DNA of 64,000 bases. Origin: Phytophthora colocasiae (lineage: Eukaryota; Oomycota; Peronosporomycetes; Peronosporales; Peronosporaceae). Each line of letters begins with the position of its first letter. The first letter of the stretch is position 1. Below the pieces are notes generated by a model. It ran no database searches. It had not been told where the DNA came from and saw only the letters and a list, made by a program, of their open reading frames with translations. A program made the position numbers and the translations under genes. Location of the stretch: NCBI GenBank assembly GCA_018806915.1, contig JAGKQI010000105.1:868001-932000 (forward strand), in the 5' to 3' direction. Of the stretch, positions 57,901 through 64,000 are shown one piece after another.

Positions 57901-59775
57901 CGACTTCAACGAGTCCCAACTCTGCTCCTCGAAGCGTTGCTTCTTGGTCTTCGCACTGAGGGGGTCATCGCCCTCAGTGATGCCATCGACGACGAGCTGC
58001 TTCAGCTCTTCGGCTTCGCGCTCCACTCTCTCGATATCCGAGAGAATGCAAATTTGTTCGATGCGTCCATCGTACAAGTCTTGTGCGAAGCGCTTCCAAC
58101 TCATCGTTGGAAGTGCGGTCAACGCCGACGCACTCGTCGGCGGATTCTCCAACCGCATCCTCTGGTACTGTAACCCAGTACCAGTACGTGTCAAGACGTT
58201 CAACGTCTCGACACTCGGTGTCTGCACTGCAGATACACCCGTCTCAGTCCCGGACTGAGACTCGCGCAGCTCCCTGAGCTTGCGCCGCGAAGGTCTACCG
58301 TGGAGCCCGGCTCCAGGTGCTCCACGTCCAAGGCATCGCACCTTGGACGGGACGTTATCGCAATCGTCAGCGGATTCCTTCCGCTGACTCGCACTATCAA
58401 GCCCGGCTTGAGTGCCGCTCATCGCGTGCAGCGCTGCTGCACGTGAGCACGCAGGTTGTTCGGGTGCTGGGCGTTTGCAACCGCCAGCACCTCCTGCCGC
58501 GCAGTCGGTTCCCTGAACCGCTGCGCCTCCATCCGCTCCCGGAGCGGATGAAGCAACCGCATCGTCGACTCCCGGAGTCGACGTGCTCTCGCTAGCTTCC
58601 TGCGCTAGCGAGTGTTCGCTTGTACACATATCGTCAGCTCCCAGAGCTGACGCACGATCGCTAGTTCCCGGAACTAGCAGCGAACGTTCGCTTGTACACG
58701 CATCATCAGCTCTCGGAGCTGATGCACGATCGCTAGTTCCCAGAACTAGCAGCGACGCGCCAGTGGCGTCAGCTCCCAGAGCTGACGCACGCCTTTCGGT
58801 TCCCCGAATATTATTTGCTTCGTCAACTCCCAGAGTTGACGCGACGTCGTCGGCGCGACCCTTGGAGGCTTGAACTACCTCCAAGGATACCGGTAATACC
58901 GGTATTTTACCTTCTCTCAGGTGAATGCGATTCACCTGACCATCACTCATGTGACAAACATCATTCAGATGTTTATGCGTCAGGTGATTCACATTCACCT
59001 GACCATCACTCATGTGACAAACATCATTCAGATGTTTATGCGTCAGGTGATTCACATTCACCTGACCATCACTCATGTGACCGCGACCCTTCGGCTCAGA
59101 TTTCTGAGTCGACACACTTTTTCTCCCAACGACTCTCGGAGTCGTTGATGGTCGCCGGCGGCGATCGGAGTCAGCGGCGGCCGCTGCTGCCTCAACTGGG
59201 GATCCACATGCACCGGCCGGTGCATGTGCAGCACTGACAGGGCCATCGCTCTCTGTCGCGCATGTGTTGTTGAAGCGTACGAGCGTACGCTTCTCCCAGT
59301 TGATCACCGGGTCATGCCGTGCAAGCCACGGCATGCCTAATACCAAGTCGAACTTATCGTCTAGATCCAAGACGATAAGATCTTCTACAAACGTCCTTCG
59401 TTTGTAAGAGAAGCGCACACGGACTACGCGCTTCTCAGTCCTCACGGTGGCACCCGTTGCCAACCGCACCTCCAACACGCTGCGAGGCGTGTCGGCCTCT
59501 TCGAAGTCAAGTCTTCGAAGACTTCCCTGTCGAACAAAGTTGTTCGACGCGCCCGAGTCCACTAGGGCACGAAGAGAGTTTACTCTCTTCGACATCACGT
59601 TCAGGATGACAAGGTTTGGCTTGTCATCTTGCAGCTTACAGCGAGAAACCTTCTCGCTGGGGGCAGCAGTCCTCATCGTCGCGTGTCCAAGCTCGACACG
59701 CGAGACTGCATCACCAGTAGGACGCCCCGCGCCTACTGGTCCTTGGCGTTTTTTGAACGCCCGCCCGCTGTGCAC
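54940..59775 (-). CDS. Gypsy C pol: protease, RT, RNase H, integrase (1611 codons)
   Basis: The frame opens without ATG (GTG at 59775) and overlaps the end of gag in the -1 frame, so it is made as Gag-Pol by frameshifting at 59754-59748. Protease: ALVDSGASNNF (residues about 71-80), LVLGMPWLARHDP. A long repeat-rich linker follows (about 180-550). RT: SPHSAPTF, FSALDLRDGFYQ, YFDDVFVHS (about 816). RNase H: CDASDF (about 969), ELLAMKYAL, TDHASLR. Integrase: HHCC near 1188 (HDAPTAGH, CEVCQRV), DDE near 1255 (MDFVFGL), 1321 (SDRDPRF) and 1353 (GQTERVN), then the GPY/F-like tail PRFIGSFKVLKRHG. All catalytic residues are present. It stops at TAG 54942-54940. Confidence 0.93.
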   Translation of the reverse strand: MHSGRAFKKRQGPVGAGRPTGDAVSRVELGHATMRTAAPSEKVSRCKLQDDKPNLVILNVMSKRVNSLRALVDSGASNNFVRQGSLRRLDFEEADTPRSVLEVRLATGATVRTEKRVVRVRFSYKRRTFVEDLIVLDLDDKFDLVLGMPWLARHDPVINWEKRTLVRFNNTCATESDGPVSAAHAPAGACGSPVEAAAAAADSDRRRRPSTTPRVVGRKSVSTQKSEPKGRGHMSDGQVNVNHLTHKHLNDVCHMSDGQVNVNHLTHKHLNDVCHMSDGQVNRIHLREGKIPVLPVSLEVVQASKGRADDVASTLGVDEANNIRGTERRASALGADATGASLLVLGTSDRASAPRADDACTSERSLLVPGTSDRASALGADDMCTSEHSLAQEASESTSTPGVDDAVASSAPGADGGAAVQGTDCAAGGAGGCKRPAPEQPACSRAAALHAMSGTQAGLDSASQRKESADDCDNVPSKVRCLGRGAPGAGLHGRPSRRKLRELRESQSGTETGVSAVQTPSVETLNVLTRTGTGLQYQRMRLENPPTSASALTALPTMSWKRFAQDLYDGRIEQICILSDIERVEREAEELKQLVVDGITEGDDPLSAKTKKQRFEEQSWDSLKSSPYYEILREYKDVLPDEIPSELPKDKGVQHEIDLVPGTKYCVTRQWPLPREQVQAIDDFFESRRLAGQVRESKSPHSAPTFCVKKPQSGWRIVHAYNKLNDATIPAQTPIPRKDVIIDSMALSTIFSALDLRDGFYQILMRERDIPLTAVSTPSGMLWEWLVMPQGLKNAPATFNRCVTHLLRSVRDFAPSYFDDVFVHSRAVNGKTDIEMHKVHLRKLLELMRKHKLYANLKKCIFGASEIPVLGCLVGKDGVRPDPEKVRVINEWPTPSNVKELRQFLGLATYLCKYVENYAGKIRPLSQLLKKEAEWIWTTECEDAFGAVKQGLTEAPILAVADQDRPFHVVCDASDFVIGCALMQHDHEGRDRVVYYQSRQLKPAERNYPVHDKELLAMKYALAKFRVYLLGSRPFVVYTDHASLRTAIKSPHISQRMARWLSFFAEYNFRVEYKPGRLNVVADALSRRPDYAETVDANCVGVVKTSVPSSTLIDDVKNAYARDADAKGLLEFLAAPSDVARRKLTPHLRARVHRYRVHEGLLLYSAVDDNADRIVVPNDHDLRLRIMFEYHDAPTAGHPGREKTYTLLTRDFYWHHQYKWVRKYVRACEVCQRVKPAQFSQAPLQSLPTPSECWQSMSMDFVFGLPPDGKRRTGIVVFVDRFSKMVHLAAVPATVTAAQTARLFVDMVFKHHGMPLDIVSDRDPRFTARFWQEVFTLLGSQLSMSTADHPQTDGQTERVNRVLGDTLKSYAHSFPHWIECLPMAEFAINNSVHASTGHTPFYVNAMRHPRLPSMLGRVASSLSGGGSTVASEQPQNTTDSSTLSAAVTRATSRSSRNERAMSVPGTDMRDDSEQAGPAADKGDKLNGFSSGALDFVQRRQAVIRFVQDAIAASVDRQKLNADTVGRGNTNEFENGSLVLLATQNLPRHAVSDFGASLLAPRFIGSFKVLKRHGNAYRLDIPSSMRLQPTFYVGRLKPYVQHGLPRVGSPTE
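58590..58800 (-). repeat. Degenerate in-frame repeats in Gypsy C linker
   Basis: The minus-strand frame repeats a segment of the type TSDRASALGADDMCTSEHSL with variants (APRADDACTSERSL, ALGADATGASLL). Each copy contains perfect inverted repeats such as GTCAGCTC / GAGCTGAC. It is probably expanded by slippage. Confidence 0.7.
58925..59090 (-). repeat. 63-bp in-frame tandem repeat in Gypsy C linker
   Basis: CACCTGACC starts at 58933, 58996 and 59059, a 63-bp period with about 2.5 near-identical copies. On the minus strand each copy encodes 21 residues including HMSDGQVN and HLTHKHLNDVC. Confidence 0.88.
59713..59754 (-). promoter_or_regulatory. Gag-pol -1 frameshift cassette of Gypsy C
   Basis: Heptamer A_AAA_AAC (59754-59748) is in the gag frame (TCA AAA AAC GCC). 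A 7-nt spacer GCCAAGG follows, then a perfect 9-bp stem ACCAGTAGG / CCTACTGGT (arms 59732-59740 and 59713-59721) with a 10-nt loop. The gag TAG (59735-59733) is inside the 5' arm. A -1 shift gives KKRQGPVG, the start of the pol frame. This is the same heptamer class as retroviral gag-pro sites. Confidence 0.8.
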
Positions 59776-60724
59776 TCGCGTGCATAGTGACCGATGTTAC
59801 TGCACTTGTAACATCGAACCTTGCCGTATCTACGCTGCTGTTGACCAGCAGTCGTAGCACTCGAGAGGTCCATAGGTTCCGGACCTCCCGTCTTCACAAC
59901 AGGACGCGCCGGCTTCGGCGCGTTCGCATGGAGTTTAGCTTGACGCCGGCTAAACTCCTCTTGCATTGCAAGGCTGATCGCCTCCTCGAGAGTATTCGGA
60001 TACTCTCGGAAGAGATATGTTTTGACGGGACCATCTCTTAGTCCCTTCATGAACGTGACGACCTTGGTCGCCTCGTCGATCGGGTTGGCCACTATGTTCG
60101 ATACCAAGTATCGAGCACGCTGGGCAAAGGTGTGAACATCATCCTTGCCCTGCTGCAGATCGAGAAACTCTGCTCTCGATCTGAACTCGTTCTTCGGGGG
60201 CTCAAACGCAAGCTTGAGCTCCTCTTTGAACACCTCGTACGTACCGAAGCACGTAGGATCCGAGTGTCGGCGCCCATAGGCCCAACTCCTCGCACGTCCG
60301 CCAAGACATGACATGACATGGCGAACGCGACCTTCGACATCGGATCGACGATACGTCGAGCCGCAACGGCTGTGTCGAGTTTGACAAGCCACCGAAGGAG
60401 GGTCTCGTCCTCCTTCCCCGTGTAGGTACTCACGTGGAGTTTCAACGACTCCACGCGTGGCTTAGGGGAAGCCACCGAGGCAGCAACATCTCGTTGCTCC
60501 TTAACAATGTACCCCAGAGCAACACCGTGTTGCTCTGTCGGCGATAGCGTACGAAGCATCGTAGCTACCGCTGCCTCTCCAATGACTCGCGAGAGTCTTT
60601 GGAGAGCCTCCCACTCTGGATCAGACAGGTGGGCGCAGTCCGTGCGCGTCACGGACATTTGAGGGGTCCCAGCGGATCCCTCATCCATTGGGGAGTTCTC
60701 TACCCCGCGTTCGTATGACTCCAT
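59733..60724 (-). pseudogene. Gypsy C Gag, one 5-bp duplication from intact
   Basis: True ATG at 60724 (MESYERGVENSPMDEG). The N-terminal part is open to the ACATG triplication at 60306-60320, where an extra 5 bp shifts the frame. The rest continues in the 60392-59733 frame: GGRARSWAYGRRH, EVFKEELKLAFEPPKNEFRS, EFLDLQQGKDDVHTF, VVTFMKGLRDGPVKTYLF, and the zinc knuckle CYKCSNIGHYAREC (CX2CX4HX4C). It ends NAKDQ then TAG. As sequenced only a truncated protein would form. Confidence 0.88.
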
Positions 60725-60753
60725 ACGAACGAACAGCAGTCGGTCGTGGGACG

Positions 60754-60771
60754 GACTACAAAGTGCTACCA
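60754..60771 (-). other. Primer binding site of Gypsy C
   Basis: The minus strand reads TGGTAGCACTTTGTAGTC two nt after the 5' LTR. The first 11 nt are shared with A1. The tRNA is not identified. Confidence 0.65.
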
Positions 60772-60773
60772 GG

Positions 60774-61233
60774 TGTAATGGGTCTACCTAGACCTATTAG
60801 GTGACGTACACGTGCGCTTACGTATATGAGGAAGCGTGCAATTTGAATAGACTTAATTTAAGTATACTTATTTAAATAAGTATGATTAAATCAAATATAA
60901 CTAAATTAAACTGCAAAATACCGTAAAATGAGAACTGTTATTGAATTTGGCATAAGCCAATTATGGACCTCCTAAAACTGTTTGTTATCTATTTCTAAAG
61001 GGTCTGCCAACGTGTGGTTGGCAGAAACTCTGCTCAGTGATTGGTAGAAATCCGTTACTTTCTACCAATAATATGCACAAATGCACACGAACCATCCAAT
61101 AATGTGGCTCGCCCATGTATCCATTGGTGTGTACAGCACACCCAGGTCTGAGGCCCATTTCCAACCTCTAACAGTTATCCTAACTGTTAGAGTTACAAGT
61201 GGTACAACCACTTGTACGAGTAACCCCGTTACA
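60774..61233 (-). repeat. 5' LTR of Gypsy C
   Basis: 460 bp, matching 53400-53863 with a 6-bp loss (TACATG) and scattered substitutions. On the minus strand it starts TGTAACGGGGTTAC. Confidence 0.94.
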
Positions 61234-61238
61234 ACTTT
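61234..61238. repeat. Right TSD (ACTTT) of Gypsy C
   Basis: Matches 53395-53399. About 100 bp of AT-richer sequence without recognisable features follows to 61344. Confidence 0.9.
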
Positions 61239-61344
61239 TCAACTGTGTGGCGCACCAAATGGCCGGAGTGATTATACGATATCCACTTGACAAATTCAAG
61301 CATTCAAAGTCATGAATACTGGACGAGCATCAATTAGACAACGA

Positions 61345-62564
61345 TTAGCGTCTACTCAGCTCTTCCACTGCATCTTGGAGATCTTTAACGGATCGGTACA
61401 GCTGCTCGTTGACCCGACGTAAAGTGGTGCGAATTTCTTGACTTTCACGCTTCAGACTGACCGCTTCCATTTGCACCGCGCACAGATTCTGCTTGATGCG
61501 CAATGCCTCAATCCAATCGAGGTAATCGTCGGAGATAAGCATAGTGTCTGCGTCTTCCTTCATCTCTTCATCTCGCCTCTCTTGCGCGCCCAATCTCCAT
61601 AATATATCCAAGTTCGTGATCAATATCTTCAACTTTATCGACTTACCATTGTCTTCTACCTTGACTCTCTTGAAGTACGGGTACTTCTGAGCGCCTTTGT
61701 AGCACATCGGACAGTTTGATCGCGGGATACGCAGCACGGGACGTTTTCCTTCATAGACTGCATGTGAACCTTGATCATCGAGCCAGTCAGCGTCCTCTCG
61801 CAGAAGTTCTTCTTCATCACCTTTACTTGCTTGATCACCATACCAGATTCTCCAACCATACGACTACAGAAGTGCCTCCGGATCTGGATTATCGTCTAGC
61901 CCCTTCCGACCCGAGATAAAAAACGCTTCTGGAAAAACAAGTCGATAAAATATTTATCACGGAATAAGGCGTACTTTTGAGGCACAGCTGTGACAATACC
62001 GCTTGAATTGAAGAGTCGATACTGTAGCAACTTGTCGACATTGTGGAATCCAATAAGCCATGGATCAAAATTGTGCAACCACGGAATCCGAGAGTGTTTC
62101 CCCACCTCCAAAAAGGGATCACGCCCACTAGCGCTTACACTAGCAAGGGCCCTTTCCACAGTCTGCGTACCGGTATTCACACGTTGGACAAGTCGGTGGG
62201 TGGTCTTCTCTTCCGCTTTCAGATGCACAGGAATCGAATTAGACGACAATGTAGACAAAACACTCCCGCTGACGTTCACATCAGCAGGGGTGGTCTCCCC
62301 TATCGAAAAGATCGATTCCCATGCGTCATCAGCGTTAGTGGTGGCTATATCCATCTTGGTGGCGTCCTTCGGCAACGATACAGCTTGTTGAAACTCATCG
62401 CGACGGGGTTGTCCCCAGTTTCTTTTCCTCCGTTTGCCGTTGTGCTCGTCCTTGTCTTGCTCCAGGATATAGAGCCGGAGAGCCTCTTCTGTGTCTTGTT
62501 CACTAGTGGGGAGTGTCTGCGTGTTGTGGCTGGTCCACTTGGGTCTCCGCGTCGTTGATTTCAT
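61345..62564 (-). CDS. Unrecognised two-exon protein, possible host gene
   Basis: Exon 1 runs from ATG at 62564 (MKSTTRRPKWTSHNTQTL) to CGG at 61911 (LFFQKRFLSR). A 47-nt GT...AG interval (61910-61864) holds the in-frame stop. Exon 2 (61863-61345) then reads SYGWRIWYGDQASKGDEEEL, SNCPMCYKGAQKYPYF (CX2C) and a C-terminal coiled-coil-like stretch (MEAVSLKRESQEIRTTLRRV, QLYRSVKDLQDAVEELSRR). I do not recognise the family. The donor GTCGGA is weak and the intron short, so a broken single-exon gene is possible. No transposon motif is seen. It could be the only host gene in the window. Confidence 0.45.
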
Positions 62565-62587
62565 GTTTGACGGGGGGCTGATGACTC

Positions 62588-63540
62588 ATTTTGAAAGTGG
62601 GCGGTTTCTCTTTCCCTCACAGCAATTGGGTTCAGTGGTTAGATGTCCAGCTCCCACCGATGCCTTCTGATCATGACGAAGTAATGGTGCACTTACGAGC
62701 ACCTGGTGCTAGAAAGCCAAGACCTTCACCTCATCGGGGGTCATTCTGAACGCCTAGTGCAGGAGCTCTTGATCGAGCTTACGGGGCATGCTCCGCAGCA
62801 AGGACTAGGTCGGGCTGGCTGGGATCAGGGGATTAAAGAGTGTCATCGAGCAGTTAAGAAGATCGCAAAACGAGACAAAAGGCGCCGCAACAAAAGAGCA
62901 GCCCGGCTTCAGCGTCAGCTCCGTGACAACGGGCATACGAGGCTGAAGCTTTTATCCGCGCTTGTAGTAGACCTGAAAGAACGAAACCTAGCCCGAGTGG
63001 GAGATCGCCTTGAACGGACACCAGACCAAGTCCGATGGTTCTTCACACGCACGGCGATCCGGGAGCGAGATCAGTCAGTCACCAGAATTCTTCCACCAGA
63101 GAACATGAATTTTGACACTGAGATGCCGATCCCCGAACGATTCGCTCAGGTTTGGGCCACCATAATGGGGGAGCAGCACAGCAAGTTGAATGCAGCTGAA
63201 ATGAAAGCGGCTGTAGAGCAGTTTGCCGTTATCCCGGTAAAGCGAAAAGTGAGAAAGGAGGAAAACAATATGCCCATGGCCCCGATAACGGAAGAGGACC
63301 TCTACGATGCGATTAAAGCGCTCGAGCGGCATAAAGCGGCCGATGAGAACGGACTCAAGAATGACTTCTATTGTGATTTGCTAGAGGCAATGGTTCCACG
63401 TCTTGTGGACGTATGCAACGATCTGCTACAGGGCAAAGCGCCACCCGCGTCCTTCCTCAAAACTATTGTGATTCCATTGCGGAAAATGGGTGATTCTCAC
63501 AACGCCCTGGACTTCTGCAAACTAGTGTGGTGGAGCGGAT
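62588..63540 (+). pseudogene. LINE (non-LTR retrotransposon) fragment: endonuclease end and RT start
   Basis: The first frame (from about 62600) reads NWVQWLDVQLPP and MPSDHDEVMVHLRAPG. The SDH motif resembles the end of an APE-type endonuclease. A frameshift near 62720 leads to the 62706-63665 frame with a basic stretch (KKIAKRDKRRRNKRAARLQR) and the RT N-terminal region (ITEEDLYDAIKALERHKAADENG, FLKTIVIPLRKMGDSHNALDF). Homology stops near 63530 before the RT catalytic core, so the element is truncated or interrupted there. Likely an L1-like clade. Confidence 0.72.
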
Positions 63541-64000
63541 CTGCCAAAATCGCGTTGAGGCAGGTCCTGATCGCCACTTGCGCCCAGACACCGACTAACG
63601 GAGAGGGTCCCCCGATGATCCGTGTCTCTCTGTGTGTAGTATCCACCTTGTGTACCCGTCGGTAGGCGGGTTACACTCTTCCAGATGACTTCTGAATATG
63701 TCTTGAAGGTCGGAAGAAGGTCTTGTGGGACGCAGGGGTTTGAGGTAGCGTGGAAGTTCTTCACTATACCTCGGGGTACTTGATCCCGGTCGTAGGCGAG
63801 TTCTCGAGCCTTGATCTGGGTGTCTGGTCCTTGATCCAGGTCTTCCAAGTCCAATGTTAGGGACCCGGTCCCTTCCTTTCCGTTGCTTGCCGCTTCCTTT
63901 AGCGGGGGTCTTGAGAGGGTGAGATTCGACGGGATCGTCAGGCCAAACAACCAATTCCTTCCGATCCGGGGTTTGCACTTAAAGGATAGGTCACTAGATA
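63541..64000. other. Unassigned 460 bp at the right edge
   Basis: It follows the point where LINE homology ends. The minus strand is open in two frames (63978-63595 and 63950-63522), with stretches such as VPNIGLGRPGSRTRHPDQ and TFKTYSEVIWKSVTRLP. I recognise neither, and the region could be another element that cut the LINE. Confidence 0.4.

Larger units (their letters stand above)
53400..61233 (-). mobile_element. Gypsy C: nearly intact Ty3/Gypsy chromovirus, 7834 bp
   Basis: Both LTRs, PBS, polypurine tract, TSD, gag, frameshift cassette, pol and chromodomain are present. Visible lesions are a 5-bp duplication in gag and one TAG between integrase and the chromodomain. The LTRs differ by roughly 13 substitutions and 3 small indels, so the insertion is older than Copia B2. 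The whole element is packed with short perfect inverted repeats. Family A shares its overall order and LTR ends but differs elsewhere. Confidence 0.94.

Noticed and set aside
58933..59075. 63-bp repeats as a regulatory or CRISPR-like array
   Set aside because: The period is a multiple of three, in frame with pol, and without spacers, so they are coding tandem repeats.
59775..59775. Independent GTG start for Gypsy C pol
   Set aside because: The frame is open upstream across the slippery site, and the first in-frame codons match the -1 product. No ATG is available, so a Gag-Pol fusion is the simpler reading.
63522..63978. Two minus-strand open frames at the right edge as a gene
   Set aside because: They overlap in different frames and have no motif I recognise. 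They are listed only as unassigned sequence.

Overview
The window is repeat DNA from a eukaryotic genome, almost certainly an oomycete of the Phytophthora/downy mildew group. This is inferred from GC-rich Ty3/Gypsy elements with chromodomains, Ty1/Copia elements primed by an internal tRNA-iMet site, a LINE fragment and almost no host genes. I found no rRNA, tRNA, CRISPR or bacterial features. Nearly everything is LTR retrotransposon sequence, mostly on the minus strand, nested several levels deep.

Layout. (1) 1-44168, minus: a head-to-tail array of about 3.09-kb units, each only the PR-RT linker, reverse transcriptase (RT), RNase H and integrase (IN) of one Gypsy family (family A), with no LTRs, gag or protease inside the units. 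All units share RT-disabling deletions, so a dead internal segment was amplified. (2) 14705-22731: a complete family A element (A1) inserted in the array with a 5-bp target site duplication (TSD), AAGCC. Its 3' part is an odd colinear mosaic with array sequence. (3) 29087-42555: a Copia family B cassette inserted in the array with TSD TTCAG. It is a tandem dimer (LTR-B1-LTR-B3-LTR), and B1 is interrupted by a complete opposite-strand copy, B2, with TSD ATCTC. (4) 42561-46692: the upstream end of the array, with a 1.7-kb internal inversion, gag and an LTR remnant. (5) 46693-49137, plus: a 5'-truncated Copia (C1). (6) 49139-53360, minus: a 3'-truncated Copia (D). (7) 53400-61233, minus: a nearly intact Gypsy element (C) with both LTRs, TSD ACTTT, gag, a 1611-codon pol and a chromodomain. 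(8) 61345-62564, minus: a possible host gene with a short intron. (9) 62588-63540, plus: a LINE fragment, then unassigned sequence.

The strongest unusual signals are these. Gypsy C is saturated from LTR to LTR with short perfect inverted repeats (arms 6-11 bp, often one every 40-50 bp). Both Gypsy families carry a compact -1 ribosomal frameshift cassette at the gag-pol overlap: slippery heptamer, 7-nt spacer, and a stem that contains the gag stop codon, with compensatory base changes between families. All three Copia B copies have a -1 frame break inside integrase exactly at two overlapping slippery heptamers. Gypsy C also has open frames antisense to its chromodomain region that encode a coiled-coil-like protein. 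The 14.9-17.4 kb mosaic and a transversion-rich patch near 27.6 kb look like assembly or base-calling problems and should be checked before biological use.

How the parts work together: each autonomous element would supply Gag (capsid, zinc knuckle), an aspartic protease, RT/RNase H and integrase from one RNA. Gypsy C is closest to intact (one 5-bp duplication in gag, one stop codon before the chromodomain). B3 is next (two clean ORFs separated only by the -1 shift). Everything else is visibly broken.
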